DNA from: RPQJ01 sp963696545 | GTDB taxonomy: Bacteria; Pseudomonadota; Gammaproteobacteria; Steroidobacterales; Steroidobacteraceae | DNA: 64,000 nt | NCBI GenBank assembly: GCA_963696545.1 | Contig: CAVOKQ010000013.1 | Coordinates: 1 to 64,000, forward strand | Reading direction: 5' to 3' | Part shown: positions 1-9,532 of the stretch, in pieces | Numbering within the stretch: position 1 is the first letter of the stretch | Layout of the letters: each line of letters begins with the position of its first letter | The notes under the pieces: model-generated | Databases searched by the model: none | Told to the model about the DNA's origin: nothing | Seen by the model: the letters and a program-made list of their open reading frames with translations, nothing else | Translations under genes and position numbers: made by a program

Positions 1-65
1 ACGGCAATATTAACGCCAATGCCTGCAGGATGGCGACTTTTAGGCCCAATCCGGCGCGTTTGGCC

Positions 66-707
66 TTAGTCGGCGTGGTCGCCGTGGGGCAGGGCGGCCA
101 GCGCTGTCTCGATCTCCGTCCGCGCCTGCTCAGGCGTCAGCTTGCCCGCGTCGACCTTGCGGACCGCGCCAAGAATCGCCCCCGCCTCGGGTTCGGTGAG
201 CTCGCCCAGGTGGGCGGCGACGATCCGACCCTGGTTGTCCGAGAAGATCGTGAACGGGAAGCCGACGGCCTCGACGCCGAACGCGGTCGCCGCGTCGAGC
301 GCCTCCTGCTCGCCGATCAGCAGCGGGTACTTGAGCCCGATCTCGTCCGCGTAGGCGATGACCTTGTCGCGATAGTCCGCCGCGATGCCGATCACCTGGA
401 ACCCCTCGGGCCCGTACTCGGCCTGGATCTTCTCGAGCAGCGGGATCTCGCGCCGGCACGGTGCACACCAGGTCGCCCAGAAGTTCACGATCAGCGACTT
501 GCCGGTCCAGTCCTGCAGCGAGCGCATCTGGCCGCCGCGGTCGGCGAGCTGGAATGTCGGCAGCGTGGCCGCGAGCGTCTTCGGCGCCGTCTCCATGGCG
601 GCGGGCAGCGGCTCCGTGGCCTGCGGGCGCCGTTCGAAGAACAGGTATCCGGCCGCGCCGGCGGCCGCCGCGCCGATGATCACTGCCGCGAGCACGGCGC
701 TTTTCAT
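66..707 (-). CDS. TlpA/ResA-type thioredoxin-fold protein
   Basis: Periplasmic, membrane-anchored thiol-disulfide oxidoreductase of 213 residues. An N-terminal hydrophobic segment (about residues 4-24) is followed by a thioredoxin fold with a WCAPC active site (Cys81 and Cys84) and a cis-proline region (VGFPFT). Proteins of this family keep cysteines of exported proteins or cytochromes reduced. The start overlaps the dsbD stop by 4 bases (ATGA), so it is translationally coupled to the DsbD upstream, the known electron donor for such proteins. The exact client protein cannot be read from the sequence. TlpA/ResA/DsbE are indistinguishable here, so no symbol is given. Confidence 0.9.
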   Translation of the reverse strand: MKSAVLAAVIIGAAAAGAAGYLFFERRPQATEPLPAAMETAPKTLAATLPTFQLADRGGQMRSLQDWTGKSLIVNFWATWCAPCRREIPLLEKIQAEYGPEGFQVIGIAADYRDKVIAYADEIGLKYPLLIGEQEALDAATAFGVEAVGFPFTIFSDNQGRIVAAHLGELTEPEAGAILGAVRKVDAGKLTPEQARTEIETALAALPHGDHAD

Positions 708-2963
708 GCTCCGTCTCCGAATGCCTGGGCGACGTGAGCGCGGAATTCGTCGGCCGGCTTGAAGCCGACCACGCGGTAATCGGTCCGCTCGTTACCGTCC
801 GCGCCGTAGAACACGATCGTCGGCGGGCCGAGGATGCCGAAGCGCTGCAGCAGCGCCTGGTCGGCGTCATCGTTCGCCGTGACATCCGCCTGCAGCAGTA
901 CGGCGCGCGAAAGCTCCACCTGTACGCCCGGGTCCGTGAACGTGCGGTGCTCCATCTCCTTGCAGGAGACGCACCAGTCCGCATAGAAGTCGAGCATCAG
1001 CGGCCGGCCGGCGGCCTTTGCTGCCGCGAGCGCGCGATCGAAGTCCTGCACGGACTTGATGCGCGTGAACCGCAGGTTCTCGACGGTCGCGGACTGCTTT
1101 GGCGACCTGAGGCCGGCGAGCGGCTGCAACGGGTTGCTGCTGCCGGAAAGTGCGCCCACGAGCATCGCGATTCCATACAGCACGGCCAGTGCGCCGAGCC
1201 CGCGGCGGACGAGCGCCGCACCGCCTTTTGCGCTGCGATCGCCCGTCGTGAACAGGTAGTAACCCGTGATGAACGCCAGCACTGCCCACAGTCCGAGCGT
1301 GGCCGGACCGGGCAGGATGCGGCCGAGCATCCAGACCGCGACGCCGAGCAGCATCACCCCGAAGGCGATCTTGACGGCATCCATCCACGGGCCGGCCTTC
1401 GGCAGCAACCGGCCGGCCGACGCGCCGACCACCAGCAGCGGCGCTCCCATGCCCAGGCTCAGCGCGAACAGTGCCGCGCCGCCGCGGAACACGTCGCCGC
1501 TCTGGCCGATCACTGCGAGCGCCGCTACCAGCGGTGGTGCGACGCAGGCCGTGACGATCAGCGACGACAGGGCGCCCATCACCGCGGTGCCGATCAGCGT
1601 GCCCTGCTTCTGGCGATTGCTAGCGTCGGCGAGCTTCGCCTGCAGCGCTGCGGGCACCTGCAGGTTGAACGCGCCGAACATGCCGAGCGCGAGCACGACG
1701 AACAACGCCGCGAACAGCACGATGATCCAGGGCTTCTGGAATACGGCCTGCGCCTGCTGACCGGCGGCGGCGAATGCCGCACCCGCGATCGTATAAGTGA
1801 GCGCCATGCCGAGTACGTACGCGAGCGACAGCGAGAAGGCACGGCCGCGCGACACGGGACGGTCGCGACCGGCACCGACGATGATGCCGGAGAGAATCGG
1901 CACCATCGGCAGCACGCACGGCGTGAACGCCAGCAGCAGCCCCGCGCCAAAGAACGTTGCCAGCACCGCGAGCAGGCTGCCGCTGCGGATCTTCTCGGCC
2001 AGCATGTCCTGCTCCGACTGCATGCGACCGGCCGGCGCTCGACCCGACGCCGCGACGCTGCCGGGGGCCGCCAGCGCGACCTTCAGTTCCTTCTTTGTGG
2101 GCGGATAGCAGAGACCCGCCTCGGCGCAACCCTGGTAAGTAACCTGCAACGTCACTTCGCGCGTCCCAGGCGCGGCGGCCACCGGCACGTCGGCGACCAT
2201 CTCGTCGACGAACACGACCTGCTCGCCGAAGTACTCGTCGTGCTGCGGTCTTGCCGCCCGGGATCGAAGCCTTGCCGAACTGCGCGTCGCCGCCCGGGGC
2301 AACGATCTTCACCTTGTCGCGGTAGAGGTAGTAGCCGTCCGCGATGTCCCAGCGCAGCGTGACGCTATCCGGACTGTCGCTCGAGGCCGAGAGCACGAAC
2401 GCCTTGTCGACTGGCAGGAAGTCGGTCTCGGACTTCGGTCCCCCGGCAAGCAGTCGCTTCAGGTCGAAGCCCTTGCGATCGCCACTGGCAGCCACTGTGC
2501 TCGAGGGCGCGACCGCCGCTGCGTCGCCCACCTCCACGCGGGTCTTCCAGCGCTGGGGCGGGTAACAGAGGCCCGCATCGGCGCAGCCCTGCAATTTCAG
2601 CGTGACGTCGAACGGGCGGGGAGGACCGTCGAACTGCAGCTTTGCGGCGATGGCCGGGTTGCCGCGATAGATGACCTGCTTGCCGAAATAGTCGTCCTCG
2701 TGATCCTCGCCCACGGGCAGGTCTGGTTTGCCGATCGTGACGCCAGGGGTCGCTGACTCCAGTCCCAGGCGGTCGCGGTAGAGGTAGTAACCCGGCTGGA
2801 TGTCGAAGCGCACCACGAGATCGCCGTCGGCGACGCTCGTCGTGTACTTGTAGGCCTGCTGCGGCGGAAGGAACTGGTCCTCCGCGCTGGCCGCGCCGAG
2901 CGCCAGCCATGGCAGAAGGATCAGCGCGGCAAGGCGCGCGACGTTGAGAATCGTTCTTGTCAT
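704..2963 (-). CDS. dsbD: Thiol:disulfide interchange protein DsbD, two N-terminal alpha domains, one frameshift
   Basis: Carries electrons from cytoplasmic thioredoxin across the inner membrane to periplasmic thiol proteins. After a signal peptide there are two copies of the DsbD alpha domain, each ending in a C-A-x-A-G-L-C-Y-P-P motif (near residues 123 and 277). Then come the eight-helix beta domain with its two cysteines (FTPCVLP and TACVAPP) and a C-terminal thioredoxin domain (WCVSC). Most DsbD proteins have one alpha domain. The frame breaks near 2255 inside the second alpha domain (GGKT before the break, HDEYFGEQ after). Both sides read as good DsbD, so a base is probably missing from the sequence. 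Start at 2963 is chosen because it gives a clean signal peptide; 2996 is the upstream alternative. Confidence 0.9.
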
Positions 2964-3248
2964 GTGTCCGGAGTCCAGGCCGCGCTGGCGACCCATAGAA
3001 AGTAGGCATCATGCCCGCCCGACGCGGTCAGGGCGACCATCTCGGGTCTGTCCCGCATCGCGCCCGGAGGGGATATATATGGACCTCGTCCCGGGCAGGA
3101 TGTTCGCGAGGGCGGTCGTTTCCGCGCCTGTGCGGGGTTGGAAGTGACCATAATATCTTTTGCAGTCATACGCTTACGATTAGATCACCACGTCTGGGGC
3201 CGTGCTGGCCACTGCGACACGCACTGCGACGCAGTTCCGGCCTGGGGC
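2964..3248. other. Intergenic region between dsbD and groES
   Basis: About 285 bases between the divergent dsbD and groES genes. It must hold the dsbD promoter on the minus strand. An AT-rich patch lies at about 3148-3190 and a GATATATAT run near 3072, but I cannot fix promoter boxes for dsbD. Short open frames here have no ribosome binding site or recognisable product. Confidence 0.4.
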
Positions 3249-3276
3249 TTGAATTCGGGCTGCCGACGCCTATTAT
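3249..3276 (+). promoter_or_regulatory. Sigma-70-type promoter of groESL
   Basis: TTGAAT at 3249-3254 and TATTAT at 3271-3276 are separated by 16 bases and match the housekeeping -35 and -10 boxes well. The predicted start of transcription, near 3283, falls inside the CIRCE element, so a repressor bound there would block initiation. Confidence 0.7.
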
Positions 3277-3302
3277 TAGCAGCCGCATGGGGTGAGTGCT
3301 AA
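3276..3302 (+). promoter_or_regulatory. CIRCE operator (HrcA site) of groESL
   Basis: The layout is 9+9+9: left arm TTAGCAGCC, 9-base spacer, right arm GAGTGCTAA. The right arm matches the CIRCE consensus exactly. The left arm differs from TTAGCACTC at the last three positions. CIRCE is bound by HrcA, which represses groE until heat stress. No hrcA gene is in this window. Confidence 0.88.
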
Positions 3303-3356
3303 CACTGCCCCGCGAATTCCCTTACGGCTGAACAACCCAACACGGAGATTTCAGCA

Positions 3357-3659
3357 ATGGCTGACAAGTTGAAGATTCGTCCGCTTCACGACCGCGTGAT
3401 CATCCAGCGGCTCGACGCCGAGACCAAGTCCCCCGGCGGCATCGTGATCCCCGACTCCGCCGCCGAGAAGCCGATCCGCGGCAAGGTCGTCGCGGTGGGC
3501 AAGGGCAAGATCCTCGAGAACGGCACCGTTCGTCCGCTCGACGTCAAGGTCGGCGACCACATCCTCTTCGGCAAGTACAGCGGTACCGAAGTGAAGGTCG
3601 ATGGCGAGGAATACCTCGTCATGCGCGAAGAAGACGTGATGGCGGTGCTCGAGAAGTAA
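3357..3659 (+). CDS. groES: Co-chaperonin GroES
   Basis: 100-residue cytoplasmic lid of the GroEL folding chamber. The sequence opens with the family hallmark KIRPLHDRV, carries a mobile-loop region (around residues 17-32) with GGIVIP, and ends in the conserved REEDVMAVLEK. A purine-rich site (CGGAGA) lies about 8 bases before the ATG. It is the first gene of the CIRCE-controlled groESL operon, with groL 43 bases downstream. Confidence 0.98.
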   Translation: MADKLKIRPLHDRVIIQRLDAETKSPGGIVIPDSAAEKPIRGKVVAVGKGKILENGTVRPLDVKVGDHILFGKYSGTEVKVDGEEYLVMREEDVMAVLEK

Positions 3660-3702
3660 TCGAGCCCGACCCGACAACCAACGAATTCCGGAGAACACTG
3701 CA

Positions 3703-5352
<1,650 letters not shown>

Positions 5353-5353
5353 A

Positions 5354-5381
5354 GGTGCCGGTGTTACGGTTTCGGTAACAC
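5354..5381 (+). repeat. REP-like hairpin repeat, copy 1
   Basis: Starts GGTGCCGGTGTTACGGTT and forms a small hairpin: GTGTTAC (5361-5367), 7-base loop, GTAACAC (5375-5381). The same core recurs at 5420 in the same direction and at 6437 in the opposite direction, flanking the RAYT gene. It lies immediately after the groL stop. Confidence 0.75.
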
Positions 5382-5382
5382 G

Positions 5383-5414
5383 AAGGAGCCCCGCGAAAGC
5401 GGGGCTTCTTTTTT
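5383..5414 (+). terminator. Rho-independent terminator of groESL
   Basis: An 8-bp GC stem (AGCCCCGC, 5387-5394) with GAAA loop and complementary GCGGGGCT (5399-5406), followed by TCTTTTTTT. It is a textbook intrinsic terminator. Confidence 0.92.
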
Positions 5415-5417
5415 TCT

Positions 5418-5441
5418 CCGGTGCCGGTGTTACGGTTCCGG
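5418..5441 (+). repeat. REP-like repeat, copy 2
   Basis: Direct copy of the repeat core (GGTGCCGGTGTTACGGTTCC) just past the groL terminator and 10 bases from the RAYT stop codon. The right half of the hairpin differs from copy 1. Confidence 0.7.
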
Positions 5442-5451
5442 AAGCCGTCGT

Positions 5452-6324
5452 TCACCGACGGCCGTGCAGCAGGTCGCTGAGCGTCGAGGGTGCGCGGTTC
5501 AGGTAACGGGCGACCTGCGACAGATTCGCGACGCCCTCGAGCAACGCACGTCGCGCAACCTCGCCGCGCGCCTGCACCAGGTCGGGCCGCCTCTGCTTCG
5601 ACCGCAGTTCCTCCAGCACCACCTGGCGTACTCGCGCGACTTCGGCGGCAATCGCCTCCATGCTGCGCGGCGATGGCACACCGCCGTTCGCGCATTGCGG
5701 TGGTGCCAGCGCGTCGCGCTCGGCGCCGCTCGCCTGGCCTGCTCGCGCGGTCGGGCTGATCTCATCGCGGTCCGTGGCCGCCGGCGTCTCGTTCATGAAG
5801 CGCCAGTAAGCGGCACGGGCCGCGTCGACCGACGGCCCGAACCTGCCGAGCACCGGCTCGATGCGAAGCCAGTCGGGGCACGACGCCCCGAGATACGCGC
5901 GATGACTGCTCCAGCGATAGTCACGCGCGTCAGCCACCATGTGGGCGCGGACAGGATTCAAGTGGATGTAGCGCACAAGCACCAGCAGGTAGCGGTCAGC
6001 ATCGACCAGCCGTGCCCGGTAACGGCGCTCGAACAGGTGGCCGGTCGTCGCGATCGAGCGTTGCTTCGCCCGCGCGTAACGGGAGGCGACGATGCCCATG
6101 AGCGGACCGAGCGGCGCTGCGGCAACCCGGATCGCCAGGTGAACGTGATTCGTCATCCAGCAGTACGCGAACAAGTTGGCACCGTAGCGCTCGACGGCAC
6201 GAGCCATGATCTCCTCGAAGCACAGGTAGTCGTCGGTGCCGCCGAAGATGGCCTGCCGGTGGTTGCCCCGCAGTACGGCGTGGTACAGGCCCCCCGGCAA
6301 GTGAATGCGACGTTGGCGTGGCAT
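5452..6324 (-). CDS. REP-associated tyrosine transposase (RAYT, Y1/HUH family)
   Basis: 290-residue single-domain HUH nuclease of the IS200/IS605-related TnpA-REP group. Visible hallmarks are the opening LPGGLYHAVLRGN, the metal-binding H-V-H in WMTNHVHLAI (His60 and His62), the YIHLNPVRA block with the likely nucleophile Tyr119, and YRWSSHRAYLG. The C-terminal third (about 210-290) is an extension ending in a helix-turn-helix-like stretch (LSQVARYLNRAPSTLSDLL), which could bind DNA. All catalytic residues are intact, so it may be active. REP-like repeats flank it in inverted orientation, which supports the RAYT call over an insertion-sequence transposase. Confidence 0.9.
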   Translation of the reverse strand: MPRQRRIHLPGGLYHAVLRGNHRQAIFGGTDDYLCFEEIMARAVERYGANLFAYCWMTNHVHLAIRVAAAPLGPLMGIVASRYARAKQRSIATTGHLFERRYRARLVDADRYLLVLVRYIHLNPVRAHMVADARDYRWSSHRAYLGASCPDWLRIEPVLGRFGPSVDAARAAYWRFMNETPAATDRDEISPTARAGQASGAERDALAPPQCANGGVPSPRSMEAIAAEVARVRQVVLEELRSKQRRPDLVQARGEVARRALLEGVANLSQVARYLNRAPSTLSDLLHGRR

Positions 6325-6410
6325 CGGACGATCGTCGGCGCATGAACGATCGCCCGATCATGACCGACCGGCGTGCTCGACGCCTTGCGTCTATCAGCCC
6401 GATCCGTGCA

Positions 6411-6437
6411 GTAACTGAAACCGTAACACCGGCACCG
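6411..6437 (-). repeat. REP-like repeat, copy 3 (inverted)
   Basis: Read on the minus strand it gives CGGTGCCGGTGTTACGGTTT followed by CAGTTAC, so it matches copy 1 including part of the hairpin partner. It lies 86 bases upstream of the RAYT start codon, in opposite orientation to copies 1 and 2. Confidence 0.72.
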
Positions 6438-6447
6438 ATTCCCCGAC

Positions 6448-6837
6448 TCAGGGATCGACGATGATCTTCGGGTCGAGCATGACCCCGTCGACATCGACAC
6501 CGTATGGAAATTCGGTCGGTTTTCCGTTCTGGACCGCGTCGGGCCTGACTTGTCCCTTAACGCTCGCGCCCTTCATGCTCTTGTCAGGCCAGTCGAACGG
6601 TTGATCCTGCAGGAAGCTGATCTTGAATTCCTTTGAGCCCGCAAACACCCAGTGGACCTCGTCGCCCACGCAGACCCTGAGCGTGTCCTTGTCGACGACC
6701 GGTTGGCCGTTGACGACCGACACCTTGATCTTGGGTTTTTTGTCGGTGGACACGCAGGCGGTGGCGTTCGCAGCCAAGGCCAGTGTCAGCACGGTGCAAC
6801 TCGCGAGACCGATGAGCGCCGTCCGATATCGGAACAT
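6448..6837 (-). CDS. Small exported protein, cupredoxin-like beta-sandwich without copper site
   Basis: 129 residues with a signal peptide (about residues 1-26, cleaved near ANATA). The mature part reads like a small beta-sandwich: DTLRVCVGDEVHWVF resembles the cupredoxin segment in which a strand precedes the metal site, and the end (YGVDVDGVMLDPKIIV) resembles the last two strands. The C-terminal Cys-His-Met copper ligands of true cupredoxins are absent. A good GGAGAG site precedes the ATG at 6837, which is why the much longer open frame is rejected. It is divergent from the quinoprotein gene at 6965; a link to it is only inferred from position. Confidence 0.65.
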   Translation of the reverse strand: MFRYRTALIGLASCTVLTLALAANATACVSTDKKPKIKVSVVNGQPVVDKDTLRVCVGDEVHWVFAGSKEFKISFLQDQPFDWPDKSMKGASVKGQVRPDAVQNGKPTEFPYGVDVDGVMLDPKIIVDP

Positions 6838-6964
6838 TGTTTGTCTCTCCTTTTCGTGTTGTCGGATCGGGACTTTATACGCTGTGTCGCAACGGGCCAC
6901 CAAGCCCTGACCTGCGGCGGGCCGCACCTTCACGATGCGCGGCCCTGCGTGCACACTCCGGGCC

Positions 6965-9532
6965 ATGAAGCTGAACGTCGCTGTCCTGGCTGCCGTTCCG
7001 ACGTGGCCGCTGGTGCTGTTGCTCGGGTGTTCCATGCAGCCCGCGCACGCGGCAGGCGACCCGTTCGGCTGGCACCACAGCCCCGCGACGCAGATCACGA
7101 CCGAGAATGTCGGCCGTGTCGCGCCCGCGTGGACGCATCGCAACGGCGACATGGCCGCGAGCAGGGGCCCGCCGTCGAGCGTGTCCGCGCAGTCCACGCC
7201 GATCCTGCTGCCGCGCGAGGCAGGCGAGCATCTCGTGTACTGCACGCCGTTCAACCGCGTGATCGCGCTCGATCCCGAGACCGGCCGCGAGCGTTGGACA
7301 TACGACCCAAAGGTCCGTCGCACCAGCACGCGTCCGTACCGCTGCCGCGGCGTCGCGTATGCAGAGACGCCACAGGTGGACCCTGGTGGCGCGTGCCGGC
7401 ATCGCATCTATACCATCACCGGGGACCGGCGCCTGGTCGCGCTCGATGCGCGCAACGGCCGGCCGTGCGCGGATTTTGGCAAACTGGGAACCGTCACGCT
7501 GGTCGAGCACGAGCGCTACGGGCTCGAGCAAGTCGGCGCGAGTTCGCCGCCGGCAGTCGGCAACGGTGTGGTCGTCGTCGGCTCGTCGGTGATCGACTTC
7601 GCGTACGCCGAGGCGCCTCGCGGCATCGTTGCGGCGTTCGACGCAGTCACTGGAGCGCCGCGCTGGACCTTCGATCCGCTGCAAGGCATCGCGGGCACCG
7701 GCGCGGCCAACGCGTGGGCGCCGCTGGCGGTCGATGCCGCAGCCGACCTCGTGTTCGTGCCGACCGGCGCGCCGTCGCCTGATTACTACGGTGCATTGCG
7801 GCCGGGCAGCAACGGGTATGCCAACTCCGTGGTCGCGTTGCGGATGTCCACCGGCGCCGTCGAGTGGGCGTTCCAGCTCGTGCATCACGATCTCTGGGAC
7901 TACGACACGCCCGCTCAACCGGTATTGTTCGACTGGCCCGGCACGAACGGCCAGCGCGTACCCGCGCTCGCGCAGGTGAGCAAGCAGGGCTTCGTGTTCG
8001 TGCTCGATCGCCGCAATGGCCGGCCATTGCTGCCGGTGCAGGAGCGAGCGGTGCCAGCGAGCACGATCCCCGGCGAGCACGCGTGGCCGACGCAGCCATT
8101 CCCGACGCGGCCCGCGCCGTTGCTGCCGACACGGATCGGGCCCGACGACGCCTGGGGCCTGACGTTCTGGGATCGCGGCCGTTGTCGCGATGCGATCGCG
8201 GGCCTGAAGAACGATGGCATCTTCACGCCACTCGCCGAGCAGCCGACGCTGCTGTTCCCAGGCAGTCTCGGCGGCGCGAACTGGGGCGGCGGCGCATACC
8301 TGCCGCAACGGCAGCTGCTGATCGTCAACGTCAACGCCGCGCCGTTCGTCGCGCAACTGACGCGGGATGCGGTCGCGAAGACGGGCCAGGATCACCCGGT
8401 GGCCGGCCAGAAGACGATGTTCGTGACGATGCAGGGCACGCCGTACACGCTCGCGGTCGGTCCGTTGCTGTCGCCGCTCGGCATTCCGTGCACGGCGCCG
8501 CCGTGGGGCAAGCTGGTTGCTGTCGATCTCGCCGCGGGACGTATCGCGTGGCAGGCGCCGCTCGGCTCGGTGCACGAGATGGGTCCGTTCCCGCTGCCGT
8601 GGCACATCGACTGGGGAACGCCGAACCTCGGGGGCGGCCTCGTAACCGACGGCGGGCTGTTCTTCATCGCGGCGACGATGGACCGGCAGTTGCGCGCGTT
8701 CGACGTCAACAGCGGGCGCGAGATCTGGAGCTACGACCTGCCGGTGGACGCGACCGCGACACCGATGAGCTACACGCTGAAGGGCCGGCAGTACGTGCTC
8801 GTGAACGCAGGCGGGCACGCGATGTACAACCGCGGCACCGGCGATTACCTGATTGCGTTCGCGTTGCCCGCGAATCCGAAGCACGATCCGCCGCGGAACC
8901 TGCCGTGGCCCTTGCCGGACGCGACTCGCGCCGCGACGGCACACGAGATCCTGCCGGGCGGCCGCATCCACCTGACGATCAGGCATCAGCCGCTGCCCGG
9001 AGTCACGCCCGAAATGCTCGCGTGGTGGTATCGCGTGCTGCCGCTCGGCGTCGTCGAGTTCGATGGTGCGACACGGCCGCTTTACCACCTGTTCCATCCG
9101 ACCGAACACGGACGCATCTGGATCGAGGAGCCCGCCGCGAACGGGAAGCCTGGTGTTGGCGCCGGAGGAGTGGTCGCTCGCTACGAGTGGTTCGGACCCT
9201 ACGAAAGCGAGGGCGCCGCGCGCGTCGTCGAACTGTCGCCGCAACGCTTCGTCACGCGGCCGCAGATTCTTGGGTTCAAGATCGGCGAGATCCGCCACAC
9301 CTGGGGCAGGTCACCGCAGGGCGCGACGTACTCGGTCGACACGGTCATCGGCGTGGACTGGCCCATCGTCGGGCCCTGGATTAACGCGTTGCTGCACCGT
9401 TACGTGTTCAGCGAAGGCATGCTCGGCGAATGGCAACGTCACCAGGTGGAGGAGGTCGGAATGTTGCCTCACTACCTGCCGGCGTTGTACGCCGCGCGCA
9501 ATGATCGCAACGTCTACCGCTTGAGCCCGTAG
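6965..9532 (+). CDS. PQQ-dependent dehydrogenase fused to a DAPG-hydrolase-like domain
   Basis: 855-residue exported protein with two parts. Residues about 35-640 form a pyrroloquinoline-quinone beta-propeller of the glucose/quinate dehydrogenase family, with PNLGGG and ATMDRQLRAFDVNSG near its end. It has a signal peptide but lacks the membrane anchor of membrane glucose dehydrogenase. Residues about 660-855 resemble 2,4-diacetylphloroglucinol hydrolase (PhlG): GVTPEMLAWW, FHPTEH, and a final HxxxE (His826, Glu830) in RHQVEEVGMLPHYLP. PhlG is a zinc enzyme that hydrolyses a C-C bond next to a ketone. I do not know another fusion of these two families. Start 6965 is chosen for its signal peptide over 6935. 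The last 19 bases overlap the convergent gene. Propeller call is strong; hydrolase domain is from memory of the family. Confidence 0.85.
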   Translation: MKLNVAVLAAVPTWPLVLLLGCSMQPAHAAGDPFGWHHSPATQITTENVGRVAPAWTHRNGDMAASRGPPSSVSAQSTPILLPREAGEHLVYCTPFNRVIALDPETGRERWTYDPKVRRTSTRPYRCRGVAYAETPQVDPGGACRHRIYTITGDRRLVALDARNGRPCADFGKLGTVTLVEHERYGLEQVGASSPPAVGNGVVVVGSSVIDFAYAEAPRGIVAAFDAVTGAPRWTFDPLQGIAGTGAANAWAPLAVDAAADLVFVPTGAPSPDYYGALRPGSNGYANSVVALRMSTGAVEWAFQLVHHDLWDYDTPAQPVLFDWPGTNGQRVPALAQVSKQGFVFVLDRRNGRPLLPVQERAVPASTIPGEHAWPTQPFPTRPAPLLPTRIGPDDAWGLTFWDRGRCRDAIAGLKNDGIFTPLAEQPTLLFPGSLGGANWGGGAYLPQRQLLIVNVNAAPFVAQLTRDAVAKTGQDHPVAGQKTMFVTMQGTPYTLAVGPLLSPLGIPCTAPPWGKLVAVDLAAGRIAWQAPLGSVHEMGPFPLPWHIDWGTPNLGGGLVTDGGLFFIAATMDRQLRAFDVNSGREIWSYDLPVDATATPMSYTLKGRQYVLVNAGGHAMYNRGTGDYLIAFALPANPKHDPPRNLPWPLPDATRAATAHEILPGGRIHLTIRHQPLPGVTPEMLAWWYRVLPLGVVEFDGATRPLYHLFHPTEHGRIWIEEPAANGKPGVGAGGVVARYEWFGPYESEGAARVVELSPQRFVTRPQILGFKIGEIRHTWGRSPQGATYSVDTVIGVDWPIVGPWINALLHRYVFSEGMLGEWQRHQVEEVGMLPHYLPALYAARNDRNVYRLSP

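Larger units (their letters stand above)
5354..6437 (-). mobile_element. RAYT transposase gene with flanking REP-like repeats
   Basis: A roughly 1.1-kb unit: a RAYT gene on the minus strand with two direct copies of a short repeat on its 3' side (5354 and 5418) and one inverted copy on its 5' side (6411-6437). This is the usual arrangement of RAYT loci, in which the enzyme mobilises or maintains the palindromic repeats. The groL terminator lies within the left repeat pair, so the element is inserted tightly behind the groESL operon. Confidence 0.7.

Noticed and set aside
2960..3169. Small open frames between dsbD and groES
   Set aside because: No ribosome site, no family resemblance, and they overlap the dsbD start or the promoter region.
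6875..9298. 807-codon open frame on the minus strand
   Set aside because: Antisense shadow of the quinoprotein fusion gene. The plus-strand protein has clear motifs and a signal peptide.
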